From Microscillaceae bacterium (lineage in GTDB: Bacteria > Bacteroidota > Bacteroidia > Cytophagales > Microscillaceae): a DNA stretch of 12,414 nucleotides. This document shows positions 1 to 6,300 of the stretch, piece by piece; within the stretch, counting starts at the first letter, position 1, and every line of letters starts with the position of its first letter. The position numbers and the translations under genes were made by a program. Location of the stretch: NCBI GenBank assembly GCA_003449595.1, contig DMHB01000340.1:1-12414 (forward strand), in the 5' to 3' direction. The notes below the pieces were generated by a model. That model was given only the letters and a program-made list of their open reading frames with translations. It was not told where the DNA came from and searched no databases.

Positions 1-330
1 TTTGTAGGCACTACCACCCAAGCCCAAAAATTACTCAAAGAATATTATCCCAATGGCCAAGTAAAGCTTGAAGGCATCAAATTAGAAAACAACTTAGAAC
101 ACGGCCTTTGGATTAAATACTACGAAAACGGGCAAATCGAAATGGAGCTTTCCTACAAAGAAGGTGTGAAGCACGGCCCGTTTATTTCTTATTTGGAAAA
201 CGGAAACATCGAGTCGATGGGCACGTATCGCAATGACAAATTGGACGGGATGGTAGTGTTTTTCAACGAGTTTACCCAAAAAATTGAAACTGTTGGCAAG
301 ATGAAACAGGGCAGCCAAATCGGCACTTGA
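1..330 (+). CDS. MORN_2/YwqK-type repeat protein, 5' partial, early stop
   Basis: The reading frame is open from base 1, so the start and most of the signal peptide lie outside the window. The first residues end in TQAQ, which matches the signal-peptidase site VQA|Q of the paralog at 463-879. The mature part consists of MORN_2-like repeats of about 23 residues (pattern Y-x-N-G-x-I-x-x-x-x-x-Y-x-x-G-x-x-x-G-x-F/W), for example YYENGQIEMELSYKEGVKHG. MORN_2 repeats occur in YwqK-family proteins, often labelled antitoxin; their biochemical role is not settled, and export suggests a periplasmic or surface role here. The frame ends at TGA (328-330), exactly where the paralog has TGG (Trp, in GEWDLYDE). 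Beyond it the same frame continues for 15 more codons that still align with the paralog (DLYDESGKYVKSMDF) to TAG at 376-378. The stop therefore looks like a recent nonsense substitution that removes only the last 16 residues, and the truncated protein may still fold. Confidence 0.75.
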   Translation, partial: FVGTTTQAQKLLKEYYPNGQVKLEGIKLENNLEHGLWIKYYENGQIEMELSYKEGVKHGPFISYLENGNIESMGTYRNDKLDGMVVFFNEFTQKIETVGKMKQGSQIGT

Positions 331-462
331 GACTTGTATGACGAGTCGGGAAAGTATGTAAAATCAATGGACTTTTAGTGTCAGTAACCCTCCCTGGCTA
401 AACAATTTTGTTCTAAACCTTTTTTTTCACAACAAAGTTTTCCAACAAAATCTGAAAATACG

Positions 463-879
463 ATGATAAAAACCATCCTTATTTACTGCACACTCTTCGC
501 TGTTTGGAGCCAATCTGTGCAAGCGCAACGCCTCAAACAACACTATTATGACAACGGCAACCTAAGGGCTGAAGGAATTGTATTAGACAATGGCTTAGAG
601 CACGGACTATGGACAAGGTATTTCGAAAATGGTAAAATCGAAATCGAAATTTCCTACAAAGCCGGTGTGAAGCACGGCCCTTTCATTTCGTATTTTGAAA
701 GCGGACAAATAGAATCGATGGGGGCTTACCGCGACGGAAAATTGGAAGGCCCACTGATTTTTCTGCACGAATCGTCTCAAAAAGTAGAGTCAATGGGCAA
801 AGCTGCCAACGGCCACCCTTTCGGCGAGTGGGATTTGTACGACGAAGCCGGTAATCGTCTTAAAACTGTAACCCACTAA
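463..879 (+). CDS. Secreted MORN_2/YwqK-like repeat protein
   Basis: A 138-residue protein with a clear Sec signal peptide: MIK, a hydrophobic stretch at residues 5-15, and probable cleavage at A21|Q22 in SVQAQ. The mature chain is almost entirely MORN_2-like repeats, with units starting near residues 29 (YDNGNLRAEG), 52 (YFENGKIEIEISY), 75 (YFESGQIESMGAY) and a more degenerate one near 98 (HESSQKVESMG), ending in GEWDLYDEAGN. Proteins of this architecture are annotated as MORN repeat or YwqK-family antitoxin proteins. In Bacteroidota they are common and exported, and a true antitoxin role for an exported protein is doubtful. It is a tandem paralog of the gene immediately upstream, with the same repeat order and the almost identical segment GVKHGPFISY. 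The ATG at 463 is the only start that includes the signal peptide. There is no Shine-Dalgarno; the upstream 40 nt are A/T-rich. A terminator follows directly. Confidence 0.85.
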   Translation: MIKTILIYCTLFAVWSQSVQAQRLKQHYYDNGNLRAEGIVLDNGLEHGLWTRYFENGKIEIEISYKAGVKHGPFISYFESGQIESMGAYRDGKLEGPLIFLHESSQKVESMGKAANGHPFGEWDLYDEAGNRLKTVTH

Positions 880-889
880 TTTTTAATAA

Positions 890-943
890 CAAACCACTCC
901 CTTGCAGAGTGGTTTTTTGTTTAGATTGCTTTTCAAACCACTC
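890..943 (+). promoter_or_regulatory. Possible alternative hairpin overlapping terminator
   Basis: The 10-mer CAAACCACTC occurs at 890-899 and again at 934-943. The complementary GAGTGGTTT (907-915) lies between them, so it can pair either backwards (terminator, 7-nt loop) or forwards (19-nt loop). The two pairings exclude each other. The second one ends 22 nt before the ATG of the ADP-ribosylglycohydrolase at 966. This is the geometry of an attenuator or antiterminator, but it could also be a short duplication without function. Confidence 0.3.
891..918 (+). terminator. Rho-independent terminator after YwqK-like gene
   Basis: A perfect 9-bp stem, AAACCACTC (891-899) pairing with GAGTGGTTT (907-915), with a 7-nt loop, followed by TTTGTTT. 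It starts 11 nt after the stop codon at 879. The three terminal A/T pairs of the stem merge into the T tract, as is usual for intrinsic terminators. Confidence 0.8.
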
Positions 944-965
944 ACTTCAAATATCCTCATTCAGT

Positions 966-1913
966 ATGGAAAATAAAATAATCAGTAGTTTTTTAGGCTT
1001 AGCGGTTGGCGACGCGTTGGGCGTGCCGGTCGAGTTCAAACCGCGCCAAGTATTGAAAGAAAATCCCGTTACCGGAATGCGCGCCTATGGCACACACCAA
1101 CAGCCCGCAGGCACTTGGTCCGACGATAGTTCGATGGCTTTCTGCACAGCCGAAGCTTTATGCCAAGGCTTCCAAATAAAAGTAATCGCCCGCAACTTTG
1201 TAGCTTGGTATGAAAAAGCCTATTGGGCAGCCCACCACGAGGTGTTCGACATTGGCATCGCCACGTCCAAGGCTTTAGAGAAAATTAAACAAGGAATTTC
1301 CCCCTCCCAATCAGGCGGCGCGACCGAGTACGACAATGGCAATGGCTCGCTAATGCGCATCTTGCCCCTGGTTTTCGAGTTGCAAAACGACCCCATCGAC
1401 CTCCGATTTACCAAAATTCAAGCGGTTTCGAGCATCACCCACGCCCACCTGCGCTCGGTGTTGGCCTGTTTTATGTATTGCGAATATGCCTTGGCGCTGC
1501 TGCAAGGGCAAGACAAAATGCAAGCATACGCTACGATGCAAAGCAGCGTAAATAGTTTTTTAGACGGTCAACCCGATGATTTTCAAACAGAACGCACCTT
1601 TTTTGCGCGACTTTTGACCCAGTCCATTGATTTACTCAACGAAGATGATATTCAATCCAGTGGCTATGTATTGCATACCTTGGAAGCAGCGCTATGGTGT
1701 TTGCTGACCACCGACTCGTATGCCGATGCCGTGCTGAAAGCTGTTAATCTGGGAGAAGACACCGACACCACCGCGTGTGTGGCAGGTGGATTGGCAGGGT
1801 TGTACTACGGCGCAGACAAGATTCCTTCCCCTTGGCTTGCTGTATTGGCACGCAAAGACGACATTGTTGCGCTGGCGCAGCGACTTGCTGCTTGGCAAGC
1901 CAACCGAGTATAG
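966..1913 (+). CDS. ADP-ribosylglycohydrolase family protein (DraG/ARH-type)
   Basis: A 315-residue cytoplasmic protein of the ADP_ribosyl_GH family (PF03747), close to the usual length of 280-350. Members hydrolyse the bond between ADP-ribose and a modified residue (arginine in DraG and ARH1) or related substrates such as O-acetyl-ADP-ribose, using two Mg or Mn ions. Visible motifs are GLAVGDALGVPVEF (residues 11-24), GTWSDDSSM (49-57, with metal ligands expected at S52, D53, D54), NGNGSLMRILPL in the middle, the helix ITHAHLRSVLACF, and LGEDTDTTACVAGGLAG near the C-terminus (metal ligands D265, D267, T268). All key acidic residues are present, so it should be active. The substrate cannot be told from sequence; no ADP-ribosyltransferase is encoded nearby. 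I start it at ATG 966, which begins MENKIISSFLGLAVGD, because the longer open frame (GTG at 909) starts inside the preceding terminator. The gene is probably transcribed on its own. Confidence 0.9.
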   Translation: MENKIISSFLGLAVGDALGVPVEFKPRQVLKENPVTGMRAYGTHQQPAGTWSDDSSMAFCTAEALCQGFQIKVIARNFVAWYEKAYWAAHHEVFDIGIATSKALEKIKQGISPSQSGGATEYDNGNGSLMRILPLVFELQNDPIDLRFTKIQAVSSITHAHLRSVLACFMYCEYALALLQGQDKMQAYATMQSSVNSFLDGQPDDFQTERTFFARLLTQSIDLLNEDDIQSSGYVLHTLEAALWCLLTTDSYADAVLKAVNLGEDTDTTACVAGGLAGLYYGADKIPSPWLAVLARKDDIVALAQRLAAWQANRV

Positions 1914-1945
1914 TTGGCAGTTTTGGGCAAATTTCATTTAATTTG
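1913..1945 (+). promoter_or_regulatory. Candidate Bacteroidota promoter for efflux operon
   Basis: TTAATTTG at 1938-1945 matches the Bacteroidota -7 element TAnnTTTG at all but one position. GTTG at 1913-1916, 21 nt upstream, is a 3-of-4 match to the -33 TTTG element. Transcription would start near 1952, about 30 nt before the adaptor start. Such short motifs also arise by chance in A/T-rich gaps. Confidence 0.35.
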
Positions 1946-1980
1946 CAGTCATAATTAACAAATAACCACTATTGATGCCT

Positions 1981-2967
1981 ATGTTAAAGCTGAAAAGTCT
2001 ACCGTTATGGGGGGTTGCAGGGTGGCTTCTTTTATTGGCGGTGGCCGCCTGCCAAACTACCCCGCCCAAGCCTAAAAAAATTAACAATCAAAAGCCGGTA
2101 ATCACCGAAAATGGCAAGATCGTAACCCTGCCCCAAGACACGGCCTTGATCAATTATTTTGCCGCCGCACCGGTAACCCGCGAAAAACTCATCACCGATT
2201 TTCAAGCCCCTGCCCGCATTGTGGCCAGTGTAGTGCCCTCGGGCGGCACCAACAACCGCAACCTCATCTTATTCGATAATCCTGATTTAACAGCAACTTT
2301 TACTGCTTTTCAGCAGCACTTGGTCAACATAGCCCAGTATAAACTTAGCTACGAACGCACCCAAGACTTATTTGCCAACGGCGCGGCATCGGGCAAAGAC
2401 CTCATCGAAGCGAAAACCATTTTGGCCAACGAAGAAACCGCCATCACTGAAGACGAAGCCCGCTTGCGCTTGGCAGGCTTAGCCCCCGAAGACTTGCTCA
2501 AAGCCAGCGCCGGTACGGTCTGGGTGCTCTGCGATGTGCCCGAAAACTTGGTCAACGACTTAGACATTGGCAACATTTGCACCATCCAGTTTACCTCCTA
2601 TCCCGACGAAGCCTACTCGGGCAAAATAGAAGACATCGGCGATGTGGTCGATAACATTACCCGAATGGTCAAATTGCGCATCACGGTTGTCAATAGCAAA
2701 GGCAGGCTCAAGGCCGGTATGTTTGCCTTGGTGCAGTTTAGCCTTTCGGAAGGCGACCATCTTTGCGTAGATCGCAATGCCATCATAACCCTGCAAGGCA
2801 AGAGCTATGCCTTTGTGAAGCAAAGCGAGCGTGTTTTTGAAAGAAGAGAAGTGGTCATTGGGCAGCAAATTGGCGATAAAGTGCTGATTTTCAACGGACT
2901 GAACCTCAACGACCAGGTAGTTAACAAGGGCGTTATCCAGCTCAAAGGGCTAAGTTTTGGCTATTGA
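1981..2967 (+). CDS. RND efflux periplasmic adaptor lipoprotein (CusB/CzcB-like)
   Basis: About 328 residues. The N-terminus has basic residues (MLKLK), a hydrophobic core and the lipobox AVAAC, so Cys24 should be lipidated and the protein anchored to a periplasm-facing membrane. Adaptors of this family link the RND pump in the inner membrane to an outer-membrane channel. A short coiled-coil-like hairpin spans about residues 104-165 (FQQHLVNIAQYKLSYERTQ and GKDLIEAKTILANEETAI). A beta-barrel part starts near W181 (VWVLCDVPENLV through DIGDVVDNITRMVKLRI), and a membrane-proximal part follows with the family-like AGMFALVQF and a C-terminal LKGLSFGY. The usual second lipoyl half (a P-x-D-G-x-V type strand between hairpin and barrel) is not visible, and the first half is weak. 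ATG 1981 was chosen because it shares the context gcctATG with the helicase gene; ATG 1975 is possible. It ends 43 nt before the pump gene, consistent with an operon. Confidence 0.85.
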   Translation: MLKLKSLPLWGVAGWLLLLAVAACQTTPPKPKKINNQKPVITENGKIVTLPQDTALINYFAAAPVTREKLITDFQAPARIVASVVPSGGTNNRNLILFDNPDLTATFTAFQQHLVNIAQYKLSYERTQDLFANGAASGKDLIEAKTILANEETAITEDEARLRLAGLAPEDLLKASAGTVWVLCDVPENLVNDLDIGNICTIQFTSYPDEAYSGKIEDIGDVVDNITRMVKLRITVVNSKGRLKAGMFALVQFSLSEGDHLCVDRNAIITLQGKSYAFVKQSERVFERREVVIGQQIGDKVLIFNGLNLNDQVVNKGVIQLKGLSFGY

Positions 2968-3010
2968 AAAGCTTCATTTTTAACCCACCCCAAGCGAATA
3001 CCAACCGGTT

Positions 3011-6000
3011 ATGAATATCAAAGATATTTTATTTTTTACCCTTACGCATCGGTGGATCATCATCCTCTTCTCCGTAGGGCTGATGCTGTTGGGTATATGG
3101 TCGTTTCTCAATATCAAAATTGAAGCCTATCCCGACATTGCCGACACCAACGTCATCGTGATCACCAAATTCGACGGACGAGCCGCCGAAGAAGTAGAAC
3201 AGCAAATTTCCATTCCTATCGAGCGGGCGCTGAACAATGTGCCCAATGTGATTTCGAGGCGTTCGCGTACCATTTTTGGGTTGTCGGTGGTGCAGCTCTC
3301 TTTCGAGGATGGCACCGACGATTATTTTGCTCGCCAGCAGGTATTTCAACGGCTCAGCGAGGTGGAACTGCCACCGGATGTCAGTCCCGAAATTGCCCCG
3401 CTTACTTCTGCCGTAGGCGAAATTTTGCGCTATGTCATCGAAGCACCGCCTTCGTTTACACCGATGCAACTGCGCGACCTCCAAGACTGGGTCATTGTGC
3501 CCAAATTGCTGCAAACCCCCGGCATTGCCGACATTACTACCTTTGGCGGCCCTATCAAGCAATTTCATATCTTGATGGCACCTGCCAATTTGCGCAAATA
3601 CAATCTCAAATTGCAAGATGTGATCGAGGCCATCGAAAAGAACAACCAAAATACCGGTGGGAACATCATCGAGCGGGGCGCACAAGGTTTTGCGGTGCGC
3701 GGCATTGGCAACCTGCGCGACATCGAGGACATCGAAAACATTATTTTGACTACCAGCAATGGCGTACCCATTTTTGTAAAAGATGTAGCCAGCATCGAAA
3801 TCAACCCGCCGCCTGCTTCTGGTATTTTGGGCTATAGCATTCCTGACGAAAAAATAGACTTTACCGCCGGCACCGAGGGCATTGTGCTGCTGCGACGCTA
3901 CGAAAACCCCAGCGAAGTACTCAAAACGCTCAAACAAAATATCAAAGACTTAGAAGAAAACGATTTGCCGGCAGGGGTCAAAATCAGGATTATTTATGAC
4001 CGTAGTTTTCTGATCGACCACTCGCTCGAAACCGTAGGACACACGCTTCTTGAAGGCATCACCATTTCGTTGGTGGTTATCTTCTTGTTTTTGGGCAGTT
4101 TCCGCTCGGCGCTGGTGGTGGCCATTACCATTCCCTTTTCGCTGCTTTTTGCCTTTGTAATGATGAAATTTAGCAACATACCGGCCAACTTGCTTTCGCT
4201 GGGCGCTATCGATTTCGGCATCATTGTAGATGGCGCAGGCCGGATGGCCGAAAATATGATTCGACGCATCGAAACAGCCAAGCCCCACGAGAAAGAAAAG
4301 GGAATCATTGCCATTTGCATCAGTGCGGCCCAAGAAGTTGGTCGTGAAATTTTCTTTTGCGTAGGCATCATCATTTTGGCCTATTTGCCCATTTTTATGA
4401 TGCAGCGTGTAGAAGGCAAACTGTTTACACCGATGGCGCTCACGGTGGCTTTTGCTTTGTTAGGCTCTGTGATTTGCGCCCTTACGCTTATTCCGGTGCT
4501 CATTTCTTATACTTTTTCCAAGGCATTGACCGAGCATAAAAAAAGAAAGTGGTATCAGTTCTCGGTATTCAAATACCTGCAAAATGGCTACAGCAAAGGT
4601 TTAGACCGCGTATTGACCCATCCTTGGTGGTTGGTGGGCGGTGTAACGGCCTATTTGGTGATAGCCGGTTTGTTTATTTCCCGCATAGGCACTGAGTTTT
4701 TGCCGCGCTTAGACGAGGGCAGCATTTTCTTGCGGTGCAACTTACCGGCAGGTGTCAATATTCAGGAAACTGCCAAAATATCGCCCATCATTCGGAAGGT
4801 AGTGAGTAAATACACACCCGTCGATTTTGTAATTACCCAAGCAGGCCGCAACGACGACGGCACCGACCCCTTTCCGGCCAACCGAACCGAAGTGTTGATT
4901 GGGCTAAAAGAATATAGCCTTTGGGCGGATAGCATTGCCAAAAATGACCTGATAGAATGGATTCGCAGCGATTTGGAGAAACACCTGCCCGGTGTCAGCA
5001 TTTCGTTTGGGCAGCCCATCATCGACCAAGTGATGGAAATTGTAACCGGAAGTGCCGCCGACTTGGCCGTTTCGGTGGTAGGAGCCGATCTCAAACTAAT
5101 GCGCCAAAAAGCTGATTCCATTTTGCATATTGTGCGCCAAATGCGGGGGGCTGCCGGTTATAACATAGAGCAAGAAGGCCGCCAAGAGCAAATCACCATC
5201 AGCATCAACCGGAAAAAAGCCGCTCGTTATGGTATCAATGTAGCTGATGTTCAGCTACTTATCGAGGCTGCTATTGGGGGCAAAGCAGTCAGTGCGCTTT
5301 ACGAAGGCGCTAAGCGGTACGACATCATTGTGCGCTATTTTCCTGAAAACCGCAACACCATCGAGTCGCTGCAACAATTGCAAGTGCCTTCGGCCAATGG
5401 TTCGTATGTGCCCATCAAAGAAGTGGCTACGGTGGCTTATGAAGAAGGTGAAACCAATATTTATCGCTTAGACGGCAAACGGATGGTTACCGTGCGCACC
5501 AACATTGTCAACCGCGATCAAGGTGGGTTTGTCAACGAATTGCGTGAAAAAATCAGCGCACAAATCAAGCTACCCGAAGGATACCGCATCATTTATGGCG
5601 GCCAGTTTGAAAACTTAGAGCGCGCAGGCAAGCAACTGCTCATTGTCATTCCGCTTACGCTGATCATTGTATTTGTGGTGTTGTTTATTCTCTTCAAATC
5701 GTTCAAAGACACGATGATTGTGTTTTTGTGCGTACCGTTGGGGCTGACCGGCGGCGCTATGGCGTTGATTATCAGGGGCTATAATTTCAACATTTCGGCG
5801 GGAGTAGGCTTCATTTCCCTTTTCGGGATTTCGGTGATGGCGGGCATTATGATTGTCTCGTTTTTGAACAATGCCTTCGAGGACTGGTTTCGCGAAAGCG
5901 CCCAAGAAAAAAAGCCCACCACCCGCGAACAAGCCCGCCATATCTTGTTAGAAGTGTGCCAAGAGCAATTGCGCCCCCAAGTGATGGTGCTGATCGTAGC

Positions 6001-6202
6001 GATTTTGGCACTGATTCCGGCGGCGCGGTCGTCGGGCATCGGTTCGGATGTACAACGGCCACTGGCAACGGTCATCATTGGCGGGCTGACCACCACTCTT
6101 TTGCTGGCACCTTTGGTGATTCCGACCATTTACTGGTTGTTTGTAGGTAAAAATCCACAGCCCGATGTGGAAGAAGAAATTCCGCTACTGGACGACGAAT
6201 AA
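3011..6202 (+). CDS. Heavy-metal RND efflux pump (CzcA/CusA family)
   Basis: A 1063-residue inner-membrane proton antiporter of the HME-RND family, of the usual length. TM1 is at about residues 15-31, followed by a large periplasmic loop, TM2-6 at about 340-495, TM7 from about 540, a second periplasmic loop, and TM8-12 from about 870 to 1045. The HME signature in TM4 reads DFGIIVDGAGRMAEN; the proton-relay acids D401, D407 and E414 are kept, but the usual VV between GA and M is replaced by G-R. The C-terminal family motif SGIGSDVQRPLATVIIGGL is present. At the CusA metal-site position (Met672 in an IDMLATG context) this protein has E676 (VMEIVTG), as in CzcA-type pumps, which argues for divalent cations (Zn/Co/Ni/Cd) rather than Cu(I)/Ag(I). 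This is an alignment by eye. It works with the adaptor just upstream. No outer-membrane factor or metal regulator is encoded in the window. Confidence 0.92.
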   Translation: MNIKDILFFTLTHRWIIILFSVGLMLLGIWSFLNIKIEAYPDIADTNVIVITKFDGRAAEEVEQQISIPIERALNNVPNVISRRSRTIFGLSVVQLSFEDGTDDYFARQQVFQRLSEVELPPDVSPEIAPLTSAVGEILRYVIEAPPSFTPMQLRDLQDWVIVPKLLQTPGIADITTFGGPIKQFHILMAPANLRKYNLKLQDVIEAIEKNNQNTGGNIIERGAQGFAVRGIGNLRDIEDIENIILTTSNGVPIFVKDVASIEINPPPASGILGYSIPDEKIDFTAGTEGIVLLRRYENPSEVLKTLKQNIKDLEENDLPAGVKIRIIYDRSFLIDHSLETVGHTLLEGITISLVVIFLFLGSFRSALVVAITIPFSLLFAFVMMKFSNIPANLLSLGAIDFGIIVDGAGRMAENMIRRIETAKPHEKEKGIIAICISAAQEVGREIFFCVGIIILAYLPIFMMQRVEGKLFTPMALTVAFALLGSVICALTLIPVLISYTFSKALTEHKKRKWYQFSVFKYLQNGYSKGLDRVLTHPWWLVGGVTAYLVIAGLFISRIGTEFLPRLDEGSIFLRCNLPAGVNIQETAKISPIIRKVVSKYTPVDFVITQAGRNDDGTDPFPANRTEVLIGLKEYSLWADSIAKNDLIEWIRSDLEKHLPGVSISFGQPIIDQVMEIVTGSAADLAVSVVGADLKLMRQKADSILHIVRQMRGAAGYNIEQEGRQEQITISINRKKAARYGINVADVQLLIEAAIGGKAVSALYEGAKRYDIIVRYFPENRNTIESLQQLQVPSANGSYVPIKEVATVAYEEGETNIYRLDGKRMVTVRTNIVNRDQGGFVNELREKISAQIKLPEGYRIIYGGQFENLERAGKQLLIVIPLTLIIVFVVLFILFKSFKDTMIVFLCVPLGLTGGAMALIIRGYNFNISAGVGFISLFGISVMAGIMIVSFLNNAFEDWFRESAQEKKPTTREQARHILLEVCQEQLRPQVMVLIVAILALIPAARSSGIGSDVQRPLATVIIGGLTTTLLLAPLVIPTIYWLFVGKNPQPDVEEEIPLLDDE

Positions 6203-6250
6203 GCCCGCCAATAGAAACTTTACCAAAACTTAACGCACGATGCAAGGCTA

Positions 6251-6282
6251 TTCGGGTGAAATGCCGTACATTTCGAGTTTTG
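6251..6282 (+). promoter_or_regulatory. Weak candidate promoter before helicase gene
   Basis: GAGTTTTG at 6275-6282 resembles the Bacteroidota -7 box (one mismatch to TAnnTTTG). TTCG at 6251-6254 lies 20 nt upstream at the -33 position, with one mismatch to TTTG. The 98-nt gap after the efflux pump has no terminator-like hairpin, so read-through from the efflux operon is also possible. Confidence 0.2.
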
Positions 6283-6300
6283 TATCCCAACTGATTGCCT

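Noticed and set aside
328..330. TGA recoded as Trp or selenocysteine
   Set aside because: TGA ends the adaptor gene normally and Trp is TGG throughout. No SECIS-like hairpin is apparent, and the paralog has plain TGG, so a point mutation is simpler.
909..965. N-terminal extension of the ADP-ribosylglycohydrolase from GTG 909
   Set aside because: It would start inside the terminator stem. The family N-terminus (IISSFLGLAVGDALG) fits the ATG at 966.
3029..3937. 302-codon open frame on the minus strand opposite the RND pump gene
   Set aside because: It lies wholly antisense to a well-supported CzcA-like gene and shows no family resemblance. Long antisense frames arise from the codon bias of the real gene.
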